NCBI GenBank assembly: GCA_015487645.1
Contig: WFPH01000213.1
Location: 1-9,012 of the forward strand
Reading direction: 5' to 3'
Source: Thermosulfurimonas sp.
GTDB lineage: Bacteria > Desulfobacterota > Thermodesulfobacteria > Thermodesulfobacteriales > Thermodesulfobacteriaceae
DNA length: 9,012 bases
Shown piece by piece: positions 1 through 5,991 of the stretch (within the stretch, counting starts at the first letter, position 1; each line of letters begins with the position of its first letter). The position numbers were made by a program, and so were the translations under genes. The notes below the pieces were generated by a model. The model worked only from the letters and a program-made list of their open reading frames with translations. It had not been told where the DNA came from and made no database searches.

Positions 1-691
1 CCTCGGCCCGGGCTACGGCCTCGGAAAGGGAAAGCCCCCGGGCGAGAAACCCCGCCACCGCCGAGGAGAGAAAACAGCCCGTGCCCCGGAAGCTGCGGGC
101 AAGGCGCGGACGGGAAAAGACACGAAGTTGGTCCCCGTCAAAAAAGAGATCGCGGACCTCTGGGGCTTCGCGATGTCCGCCTTTTAAGAGCACGGCCCGG
201 GGGCCCAAGGCCCTCAGGGCCCTTACAGCCTCGACCTCCTCCCCGGGAGGGATCCTTTTTCCGAGAAAGACCTCGGCCTCGGGAAGATTAGGGGTGAAGA
301 GGGCGGTGCGGGGGAGAATCCCTTCCCGGATGACGGGGAGGGATTCCTTTTCGGTAAGTTCAAGGCCGCTTGAGGCGTAAAGCACCGGATCAAAAACCAC
401 GGGCCCGGCAAAGCCCGAAAGCACCTCAGCCACGGCAAGGGCCGTCTCCTCGTTTCCGAGCATCCCGATCTTTATCACCTTTATGGCCTGGCCGGAAAGG
501 GCCGCGGAAAGGGACCTCCGAAGGTAACTTCCCGGAACGGGATCCCAGGAGAGGGCCTCTTTTACGGTCTGAACGGTTAAAGCCGAGGGCACAGCCGCGG
601 TGCAAACCTCAAGGGTGGAAAGCACCCGCAGGTCTAGGACAAGCCCCGCCGCCCCGCTCGGATCGAGCCCCGAAACTATCAACACCTTCAT
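1..691 (-). CDS. thiD: Hydroxymethylpyrimidine/phosphomethylpyrimidine kinase (ThiD), 3' end cut by window edge
   Basis: Only the first 230 residues are visible; the family is usually about 260-270, so roughly the last 30-40 lie beyond the window start. ThiD phosphorylates HMP and then HMP-phosphate with ATP to give HMP-PP, the pyrimidine half of thiamine, in the cytoplasm. Ribokinase-fold marks appear in order: SGLDPSGAAG near residues 7-16, with Asp20 just after; SALTVQ (36-41); IKIGML (73-78); DPV (101-103); TPNLPEAE (133-140); LLKGGH (168-173); and GTGC (203-206), the anion-hole/catalytic region. The usual SGGAG is SGAAG here. The ATG at 691 is the only plausible start, because an in-frame TAA lies two codons upstream (698-700). 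An AAGGAGG at 714-720 is 22 bases away, too far for a normal ribosome binding site. It is divergent from the gene at 783, and no other thiamine gene is in view. Confidence 0.9.
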   Translation of the reverse strand, partial: MKVLIVSGLDPSGAAGLVLDLRVLSTLEVCTAAVPSALTVQTVKEALSWDPVPGSYLRRSLSAALSGQAIKVIKIGMLGNEETALAVAEVLSGFAGPVVFDPVLYASSGLELTEKESLPVIREGILPRTALFTPNLPEAEVFLGKRIPPGEEVEAVRALRALGPRAVLLKGGHREAPEVRDLFFDGDQLRVFSRPRLARSFRGTGCFLSSAVAGFLARGLSLSEAVARAE

Positions 692-731
692 CTCAAGTTA
701 AGACTATCCTATTCCTCCTTTCAGGCCAACC

Positions 732-760
732 TTGTCAGGAAAATTGGGAAATGATAGATT
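732..760 (+). promoter_or_regulatory. Candidate sigma70-type promoter for the coiled-coil/nuclease-like gene
   Basis: TTGTCA at 732-737 matches the -35 consensus at five of six positions. It is followed by a 17-base spacer and TAGATT at 755-760, which matches the -10 at four of six. The predicted start of transcription, near 767, falls just before ATG 783 and leaves a leader of about 16 bases containing GGGGAG. If real, this rules out the TTG at 732 as a start codon, since it would lie inside the -35 box. Found by eye only. Confidence 0.45.
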
Positions 761-782
761 TGTTTTGGGGAGTCTTTTCACC

Positions 783-1526
783 ATGTTCAACGCCTTCAAG
801 TATTTCGAAAGTTTCAAAGAAAACTTCGGCGAGAAGGCGGCTTTAAGCCTCCTCAAGGCCCTCTCTGAAATCTACGAGAATCTGGCTCAGACCGTAACCC
901 GGGAGGAGTTCAACGAGCTCAAGGAGATCGTCCGCGAACAGGGAGAAAACCTCAAAATTCTCACCCAGCGCGTGGATCAGCTCACTCAGCGCGTGGATCA
1001 ACTCACTCAGCGCGTGGATCAGCTTACGGAGGATGTGCGTAAACTCACTCAGCGGGTGGATCAGCTCACGGAGGATGTGCGTAAACTCACGGGTGAGATG
1101 GGAAACATGAAAAAAGAAATGGCGGACATGCGAAAGCAGTTAGGAGGCTTAAGCATAACCGTGGGCTACACCCTGGAGAATCAAGCCTACAAGGCCCTCC
1201 CGGAGCTCCTGGCCCGGGATTACGGTCTTAAGGTAGAAGGTCCTCTCATTCGCACTTTTATCAAGGACGAGAAAGGGCGCCCTCTTGAGGTGAATATTTA
1301 CGGTGAGGCCCGAAAAAATGGGCGAACCATCGTCATCCTGGGAGAGGCCAAGGCCCAGCTTTCCAAGAACGATGTGGATCGTTTCCTGCGCCGCAAGGTA
1401 AAGCCCTTAAGCCGCGTCTTTCCGGAACATTTTCTGATCCTGGTGACTCACATGGTTTCCTCCCCTGAAGTGGAAGAGTACGCCCGGAAAAAAGGCGTGG
1501 CCCTCTACTACTCTTACCAGTTCTAA
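783..1526 (+). CDS. Coiled-coil protein with a C-terminal PD-(D/E)XK nuclease-like domain (function unknown)
   Basis: A 247-residue soluble protein with no signal peptide or membrane segment. Residues 1-50 are a helical N-terminal region. Residues about 60-120 are a coiled coil with Leu and Val at d and a positions, built from heptads LTQRVDQ (four copies) and LTEDVRK (two). Residues about 125-247 form an alpha/beta domain. Its EVNIYGEA (169-176), GEAK (187-190) and following helix SKNDVDRFLRR (194-204) resemble PD-(D/E)XK nucleases of the DUF3782-like type. In these, the ExK supplies a metal ligand and the catalytic lysine, here Glu188 and Lys190. The architecture recalls RmuC, but I see no clear RmuC sequence signature. 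ATG 783 is chosen over an in-frame TTG at 732, because GGGGAG (767-772) sits 10 bases before it and a candidate promoter covers the TTG. The gene ends one base from mnmE, tail to tail. DNA cleavage or repair is possible but unproven. Confidence 0.72.
   Translation: MFNAFKYFESFKENFGEKAALSLLKALSEIYENLAQTVTREEFNELKEIVREQGENLKILTQRVDQLTQRVDQLTQRVDQLTEDVRKLTQRVDQLTEDVRKLTGEMGNMKKEMADMRKQLGGLSITVGYTLENQAYKALPELLARDYGLKVEGPLIRTFIKDEKGRPLEVNIYGEARKNGRTIVILGEAKAQLSKNDVDRFLRRKVKPLSRVFPEHFLILVTHMVSSPEVEEYARKKGVALYYSYQF
960..1085 (+). repeat. Six in-frame 21-base tandem repeats encoding coiled-coil heptads
   Basis: Six consecutive 21-base units, starting at 960, 981, 1002, 1023, 1044 and 1065. Units 1, 2, 3 and 5 encode LTQRVDQ and differ from each other at only a few, mostly silent, positions. 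Units 4 and 6 encode LTEDVRK and are nearly identical, so the last four units also read as a 42-base repeat. All units keep the reading frame, so gain or loss of a unit would lengthen or shorten the coiled coil by seven residues without a frameshift. The DNA-level identity suggests recent duplication by slippage or recombination. Confidence 0.9.
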
Positions 1527-1527
1527 T

Positions 1528-2922
1528 TCACTTCCCTATACAGAACTGACTGAAGATTCTATCCAGAAGATCCTCGGTGGTCACCTCTCCGGTGATCTCG
1601 GAAAGGGCCGAAAGGGCCTCCCGGAGCTCAAGGGCCAGAAGTTCGGGCAGGGGTTCGGGGTTCTCAAGGAGGGCGAGCGCCCTGCGGATGGCCTCCGCGG
1701 ACTTTTCCAGCGCGGCTTTCTGCCTGAGGTTGGGGGCGACCTCCGGGGGCTCGAGCGGACCTTTACCGATCACGGTCTCGAAGATCTTCTGCGAGAGTTC
1801 GGGGAGCCCCGTACCTTCTTTGGCCGAGATAAAAACCGGAGACTCCGGGAAAAAGTCCTGCCACCGGGAGAGGGTTTCCCCGGAAGCGATGTCGATCTTG
1901 TTGACCGCTACCACGTGTGGGCGCTCCCGCAGATCTTCATAAAGGGTTCGATCCTCTTCGGTCGGACTCTGGCTTCCGTCCACCACGAAGACCACCACGT
2001 CCGCGGCCTGGAGTTTCTCGCGGGCCTTAAGGACCCCTATGGCCTCCACTTCATCCTGAGTCTCCCGCAAACCCGCGGTATCTATGAGTCGCACCGGAAG
2101 CCCTGCAATGTGAGCAGTCTCCTCCAGTACATCCCGGGTCGTGCCAGGGATCGGAGTCACTATGGCTCGTTCCTCACGCAGAAGGGCGTTCAGAAGGCTG
2201 GATTTTCCCACGTTAGGTCGGCCAGCAAGCACCACCGAAAGCCCCTCCCGGTAGATCCGCCCTTCCTGGGAGGCCTGAATGAGTTCCACCAGAGGTGAGA
2301 GGACCTCCTCCGAGAGTCTTTTTCGCATCTCGGCCGGCGCTAGGATCTCAAGGTCCTCCTCGGGAAAATCTACCGCCGCTTCGGCCACCGCCAGGAGATC
2401 CAGAAGAACCCCCCTCACCCGCTGCACCTTCTCGGAGAGTTTCCCGGAGAGCTGGTTCAGGGCCAGTTTGAGGGCCGACTCCGAACGAGCGGTAATGATT
2501 TCCTGAATGGCCTCGGCCTGCACGAGGTCTATCCGGCCGTTGAGAAAAGCCCTCCGGGTGAATTCCCCGGGTTCGGCCAGACGGGCTCCGCTTTTCAGCA
2601 CCAGTTCCAGAATGCGGGTGAGGACCCGGTAGCCGCTGTGAGCATAGATCTCGAGCACGTCCTCCCGGGTATAGGATCGCGGGGCCCGCATGAGGGCCAC
2701 CAGGACTTCGTCCACCGGCTCCCCGGTTTCCGGGTCCACGATATATCCGTAGTATAGCCGGTGCGACTCAAAGTGTTCCCGGGGCCTGGCCGGGCGGAAG
2801 ATCTGTCTGAGAATAGGCTCGGCCTCGGGGCCGCTTATCTTGATGACCCCGATGGCCCCCGGACCGGGAGGGGTGGCAATAGCCGCAATGGTATCCTCGG
2901 TCCGGGAGAGAGCCGAGGTCAT
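1528..2922 (-). CDS. mnmE: tRNA uridine-5-carboxymethylaminomethyl modification GTPase MnmE (TrmE)
   Basis: At 464 residues it is full length for the family. MnmE works with MnmG to add a carboxymethylaminomethyl-type group to U34 in the wobble position of several tRNAs, using GTP, a tetrahydrofolate one-carbon unit and FAD. The N-terminal folate-binding domain begins with DTIAAIATPPG (10-20) and contains NGRIDLVQAEA (128-138). The G domain, inserted in the helical region, has G1 GRPNVGKS (234-241), G2 TTRD (261-264), G3 DTAG (281-284), G4 NKID (341-344) and G5 SAK (366-368). The helical domain ends in the hallmark FCIGK, with the conserved Cys461. The start ATG overlaps the jag stop codon in an ATGA, pointing to translational coupling as the last gene of the rpmH cluster. 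The partner mnmG, often next, is not here: the following gene is convergent, one base away. Confidence 0.98.
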   Translation of the reverse strand: MTSALSRTEDTIAAIATPPGPGAIGVIKISGPEAEPILRQIFRPARPREHFESHRLYYGYIVDPETGEPVDEVLVALMRAPRSYTREDVLEIYAHSGYRVLTRILELVLKSGARLAEPGEFTRRAFLNGRIDLVQAEAIQEIITARSESALKLALNQLSGKLSEKVQRVRGVLLDLLAVAEAAVDFPEEDLEILAPAEMRKRLSEEVLSPLVELIQASQEGRIYREGLSVVLAGRPNVGKSSLLNALLREERAIVTPIPGTTRDVLEETAHIAGLPVRLIDTAGLRETQDEVEAIGVLKAREKLQAADVVVFVVDGSQSPTEEDRTLYEDLRERPHVVAVNKIDIASGETLSRWQDFFPESPVFISAKEGTGLPELSQKIFETVIGKGPLEPPEVAPNLRQKAALEKSAEAIRRALALLENPEPLPELLALELREALSALSEITGEVTTEDLLDRIFSQFCIGK

Positions 2923-3575
2923 CTCTTGCGCGAAGACCTAAGCGGGCCGGGATGAACCACCACGTGGCGGCGGTCTCCCTGACCGGCACTACGGGTGTGT
3001 ACATCCTTGCGGCCCCGAAGGGCCATGTGCACCAGGCGCCGCTCCCGGGCACTCATCGGGGGTAGGGGGACCGGCTTCTTGGTGCGTTTGGCCTTCTCCG
3101 CGGCCGAAAGGGCCATCCTGCGCAATTCCTCCTCCCGTTTTTCCCGGAAACCATCCACATCCACCACGATTTTGGGACCCACCCCCAGACGCCGGGCCAC
3201 CACTTTGTTAACCAGGAACTCCAAGGCCTCGATGGCCGCCCCTCCGTTCTGAGTAAAGATCTCCTGATCCTCCCCGCTGAGATTGATTACCACATGGTCC
3301 GCCGCCAGTTCAGCCTGCGGTTCCAGTTTGAGTTCTCCCGAAAGAAAAAGCTCTTTGAGAAACATGACCGCCCGGTTGGCCCTTTCCGAAAGGATCTTCT
3401 CCGGCTTGAGCCGCACCTTAATCCGGGCCTTCTTGGCCCCGAGCCCGAAAAGGCCGCTTGAGCCGTGCTCTAGGATCTCGATCTCGAGATCCTCGGGCAG
3501 ACAGCCCATCACCCGACAGGCTTCCTCGATGGCCTGCTCCACGTTCTTGCTTTCGAAAATGCGTTCCTCCGTCAT
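2919..3575 (-). CDS. jag: Jag/KhpB RNA-binding protein (Jag-N, KH and R3H domains)
   Basis: A 218-residue protein of the SpoIIIJ-associated (Jag, also KhpB) family. Members bind RNA and, in some Gram-positives, affect division and cell-wall growth; the role in diderms is poorly known. Domain order is standard: Jag-N (residues about 1-55, with SSGLFGLGAKKARIKV at 39-54), a KH domain (about 75-145) and a C-terminal R3H domain whose RxxxH motif is in SARERRLVHMAL (175-186). The KH loop normally reads GKxG; here it is QNGG (109-112), so the first glycine and the basic residue are missing. I prefer the ATG at 3575, five bases after GAGGTGA (3587-3581), which spans the yidC stop. The alternative is a GTG at 3584 that adds three residues and overlaps that stop. 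Its place directly after yidC is conserved in many bacteria. Confidence 0.93.
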   Translation of the reverse strand: MTEERIFESKNVEQAIEEACRVMGCLPEDLEIEILEHGSSGLFGLGAKKARIKVRLKPEKILSERANRAVMFLKELFLSGELKLEPQAELAADHVVINLSGEDQEIFTQNGGAAIEALEFLVNKVVARRLGVGPKIVVDVDGFREKREEELRRMALSAAEKAKRTKKPVPLPPMSARERRLVHMALRGRKDVHTRSAGQGDRRHVVVHPGPLRSSRKR

Positions 3576-3580
3576 CGCTC

Positions 3581-5212
3581 TCACCTCGCGTGAAGTTTGT
3601 TGGTGATTAGCTGCTGCGCTATGGAAAGGAGATTGTTAACCAACCAATATAACACCAGCCCCGAAGGGAAGTTTACAAAGAGTACGGTGAAAAAGATCGG
3701 CATAATAAGCATAAGTCTGGCTTGAGTGGGATCAAGGGAGGTGGGCGAAAGCCTTTGCTGACCGTACATGGAAAGCCCCATAAGGATGGTAAGCACCGGC
3801 AGGCCGTGAAGATATGGGATATCGAAGCCCACATGCAGGCGATCCGGGGCCGAAAGATCGTTGATCCAGGCGAAAAAGGGGGCGTGCCGAAGCTCGATGG
3901 CCTGAAGCAGGACCTTGTAAAGGGCAAAGAAGACCGGGATCTGGATGAGCATGGGGAGACATCCGGAGAAGGGATTGATCTTGTAAGTCCGGTAGACCTG
4001 CATAAGCTCGCGATTGAGGGCCTGGGGATCATCCTTGTACTTCTCCCGCAGGCGCTGGATCAGGGGCTGGATCTCCTGCATTTTCTTCATGCTCTTGTAG
4101 CTCAGATGATTCAGAGGCCAGAAAAGGATACGGATAAGAAAAGTCAGGAGGATGATGGCCAGACCATAGTTTCCCACGAAGCGGTGAAAGAACTTGAGCC
4201 CCCAGAGGAGGGGCTTGGCCACTGGATCAAAGAAGCCAAAGTGCAGAGCCTTGGGAAGTCCGTGCCCCACGGTCTTGAGGTTTTCCATCTTTTTGGGGCC
4301 GAAGTAAAGTGAGAAATGGAATTCCTTGCTCTCTCCGGGGGCTAGAGTGAACTCCGGGCTCCATAAGATGAGCTCGTGGGTTTCGCCGGAAAGCTTCCTC
4401 ATGGTGAGCCGCCAATTAAGGGTTTCCTCGGGGAGGATGGCCTCCAGGAAATAACTGTCCTCGTAAGCCACCCAGGAAAGCGGCCCCACATATTCCCGAG
4501 GCCCCTTCTTGATCTTAACCTCCTCCAGGCGTTTACCGTCGAAGTAGGCTGGCCCCTTGAAGACATAGCGATTACTGACCGAAAATGGGGAGGCTACCAG
4601 CCTTAAAAGGAGTCGATCCCGGAAGGGATCTCGGCCTTCGTTTCGCACCCGCACCGTGAGGCCAAAAAGATAATCGCGCCCCCGAAAGACGAAAACTTTT
4701 TCGATCTTCACCGGCAGCTCGTAGCCCGGACGAAAGGCCAGCGTGGCCTTCTGGGCATCCTTGAGAAGCCAGTCGGTCCGGGATGGTCCCCGGTAAGGAT
4801 AGATGGCCACCTCGGGCCTCGTGGCCAGATAGACCTCGATAGGCAACCCCTTCTTGGGTGCAGAGACCAGCTGAATGAGAGGAGAATCCGGGGAAGGATT
4901 CTGTCGGTAACCTTTGAGTTCAAAACTCTTGAAGCGAGCACCGGCTTCGGTGAGGACCGCCCTGAAAAATTCCGTGTCCACCCGAATGTCCCTCACCCTC
5001 GAGAGATCCACCTTGAGAACCGGCCTGTGGCTCGGCCGGGACTGGGAAGACCGGAAAGTTTTCTCCGTCTTGTTAGCTCCCGCGGAAGAGCCCCCTCCAG
5101 CCACCATGGAGGTCTTCGCCGGTCTGGGAGCGTAGTGCGAGGCGTACCAGAGATGAAAAATCATCATAATGATTATGGAAAGCACGATAGCCAGAAGGGC
5201 TCGCATCTCCAT
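3581..5212 (-). CDS. yidC: Membrane protein insertase YidC (Oxa1 family, diderm type)
   Basis: A 543-residue inner-membrane insertase that helps proteins enter the membrane, alone or with SecYEG. Transmembrane helix 1 (about 5-23) is followed by a periplasmic P1 domain (about 70-325), which marks the diderm form and is absent from Gram-positive YidC. The conserved Oxa1 core comes next: a helix at about 349-367 with the groove arginine Arg361 in LLTFLIRILFWPL, a cytoplasmic hairpin (about 371-412), then helices near 418-438, 468-483, 498-513 and 515-533. NPFSGCLPMLIQIPVFFALY (413-432) is the usual core signature. A Ser/Thr/Gly-rich linker lies at 35-60. ATG 5212 overlaps the yidD TGA by one base and has AAGGAGG at 5222-5228, nine bases upstream; an in-frame ATG two codons later is less well placed. 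The C-terminal tail is short and basic (NKLHAR). Confidence 0.98.
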   Translation of the reverse strand: MEMRALLAIVLSIIIMMIFHLWYASHYAPRPAKTSMVAGGGSSAGANKTEKTFRSSQSRPSHRPVLKVDLSRVRDIRVDTEFFRAVLTEAGARFKSFELKGYRQNPSPDSPLIQLVSAPKKGLPIEVYLATRPEVAIYPYRGPSRTDWLLKDAQKATLAFRPGYELPVKIEKVFVFRGRDYLFGLTVRVRNEGRDPFRDRLLLRLVASPFSVSNRYVFKGPAYFDGKRLEEVKIKKGPREYVGPLSWVAYEDSYFLEAILPEETLNWRLTMRKLSGETHELILWSPEFTLAPGESKEFHFSLYFGPKKMENLKTVGHGLPKALHFGFFDPVAKPLLWGLKFFHRFVGNYGLAIILLTFLIRILFWPLNHLSYKSMKKMQEIQPLIQRLREKYKDDPQALNRELMQVYRTYKINPFSGCLPMLIQIPVFFALYKVLLQAIELRHAPFFAWINDLSAPDRLHVGFDIPYLHGLPVLTILMGLSMYGQQRLSPTSLDPTQARLMLIMPIFFTVLFVNFPSGLVLYWLVNNLLSIAQQLITNKLHAR

Positions 5213-5439
5213 CAGGATTGGCCTCCTTGCGGTACAGGATCGTACCCTCCGGGATGGAAGGGGTGACAGCGGAGAATCCTTTTAAGAGCTAGCCAACCGC
5301 CCTTGAGGACTCCCCATCTTCTAAGGGCCTCCTCGGCATAGTGACTACAGGTAGGATAAAAGCGACAGTGCCCCGGAAGCCAAGGTGAAAGAACCAGCCG
5401 ATACAACCGGATGACTCCTGTAAGGACGCGTACTAGCAT
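5212..5439 (-). CDS. yidD: Membrane protein insertion efficiency factor YidD
   Basis: A 75-residue member of the small YidD (DUF37) family, thought to sit at the inner face of the cytoplasmic membrane and aid YidC-dependent insertion. The family signature is clear: an amphipathic N-terminal helix (RVLTGVIRLYRLVLSP, 4-19), CRFYPTCSHYAEEAL (25-39), and ALKRILRCHPFHPGGYDP (51-68). All three conserved cysteines are present (25, 31, 58). The ATG at 5439 overlaps the end of rnpA by seven bases, and the stop overlaps the yidC start, so its translation is probably coupled on both sides. Length is normal for the family. Confidence 0.97.
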   Translation of the reverse strand: MLVRVLTGVIRLYRLVLSPWLPGHCRFYPTCSHYAEEALRRWGVLKGGWLALKRILRCHPFHPGGYDPVPQGGQS

Positions 5440-5771
5440 CGTCTGAAGGCCTCGGATAATATCTCTGCCAATTCATCCGGGGAGAAGTTGAGAATCTCCC
5501 GACGGGGTATGAACACAAAATCACAACCCGGGGGAAAGATCTCCTTGTGTCGGCGAAAAGTCTCCCGGAGTATTCTCTTTATTCGGTTCCGCACCACCGC
5601 CTTGCCCACCTTTTTGGAGACCGCAAAGCCAATTCTGCGCCGGCTCCGGCCGTTTTCCGCATATACAATCCGGAGATAGGGCAGATCAAGCCTTCGACCT
5701 TCCCGGAAAACCCGTTCGAAGTCTCTCCTGCGGGAAAGCCTTTCGCCCCGGGGAAGCCCCTCACGCTTCAA
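5433..5771 (-). CDS. rnpA: Ribonuclease P protein component (RnpA)
   Basis: A 112-residue basic protein that pairs with the RNase P RNA to mature the 5' ends of tRNAs. It shows SRRRDFERVFREGRR (13-27), the central-cleft region FAVSKKVGKAVVRNRIKR (49-66) with the hallmark RNRxKR, and a C-terminal helix. The start is a TTG at 5771, two bases after the rpmH stop. No ATG or GTG lies in frame near the N-terminus, and the frame closes upstream at 5807-5805, so only a CTG at 5792 could extend it. The TTG start and lack of a strong ribosome binding site suggest coupling to rpmH translation. This is not the Thermus-type arrangement in which rpmH is nested inside rnpA. Confidence 0.95.
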   Translation of the reverse strand: MKREGLPRGERLSRRRDFERVFREGRRLDLPYLRIVYAENGRSRRRIGFAVSKKVGKAVVRNRIKRILRETFRRHKEIFPPGCDFVFIPRREILNFSPDELAEILSEAFRRC

Positions 5772-5773
5772 AG

Positions 5774-5908
5774 CTAGACCGTAAGCCGCCAGCGACCCTT
5801 GCGCCTACGATTCTTGAGAATCCTGCGCCCGGAACGCGTGCTCATCCGGGCCCGAAAGCCGTGGCACCGCTTGCGTTTAATCCGACTGGGCTGATAGGTC
5901 CTTTTCAT
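5774..5908 (-). CDS. rpmH: 50S ribosomal protein L34
   Basis: A 44-residue, strongly basic protein of the large ribosomal subunit. It begins MKRTYQPSRIKRKRCHGF, carries RMSTRSGRRILKNRRRKGR at residues 22-40, and ends RWRLTV, matching L34 along its whole length. Cys15 replaces the usual Thr. The ribosome binding site GGAGG lies nine bases before the ATG. It is the first gene of the cluster running to mnmE, and its promoter must lie in the AT-rich gap shared with trpC. Confidence 0.97.
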   Translation of the reverse strand: MKRTYQPSRIKRKRCHGFRARMSTRSGRRILKNRRRKGRWRLTV

Positions 5909-5991
5909 AGCTCTCCGCCTCCGCCGTAGCTGTTAAAGTGTTAAATAATGGAATAAAATGTTTGCCCTAAATAAAACCGCCCGGGGAGAGA
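5909..5991. promoter_or_regulatory. AT-rich divergent promoter region between rpmH and trpC
   Basis: This 83-base gap between two head-to-head operons has an AT-rich core (about 5930-5978) that stands out from its GC-rich surroundings. On the plus strand, TAAAAT at 5954-5959 matches the -10 box at five of six positions and is suitably placed for trpC, but no good -35 is visible. On the minus strand, CATTAT or TTTAAC could serve rpmH, again without a clear -35. The Shine-Dalgarno sites of both operons flank the core: GGAGG-type on the minus strand near 5918-5922 and GGGGAG at 5983-5988. I see no DnaA boxes and no leader peptide with runs of Trp or His codons. Confidence 0.45.
5931..5946. repeat. 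Tandem 8-base direct repeat TGTTAAA(G/T) in the rpmH/trpC promoter gap
   Basis: TGTTAAAG is followed directly by TGTTAAAT. The pair lies just upstream of the candidate trpC -10 and over the likely rpmH promoter. It could be an operator or a chance feature of AT-rich promoter DNA. Confidence 0.4.

Noticed and set aside
732..782. TTG at 732 as the start of the coiled-coil/nuclease-like gene
   Set aside because: It overlaps a good -35 box and lacks a ribosome binding site, while ATG 783 has GGGGAG at proper spacing.
692..782. TPP riboswitch upstream of thiD
   Set aside because: The 91-base gap shared with the divergent gene has neither the conserved thi-box sequence nor space for the full fold.
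370..846. 158-residue plus-strand open frame at the start of the window
   Set aside because: It lies antisense to thiD, has low-complexity Pro/Arg/Ser content typical of shadow frames in GC-rich DNA, and runs into the start of the coiled-coil gene in another frame.
960..1085. CRISPR array
   Set aside because: The repeats are directly adjacent with no unique spacers, stay in frame, and encode coiled-coil heptads.
1518..1548. Bidirectional intrinsic terminator between the coiled-coil gene and mnmE
   Set aside because: The 7-base stem has a 17-base loop, low GC and no following T-run, and is explained by both genes encoding Gln-Phe.
3722..4312. 196-residue plus-strand open frame
   Set aside because: It is antisense to the conserved core of yidC, and its protein resembles no family I recognise.
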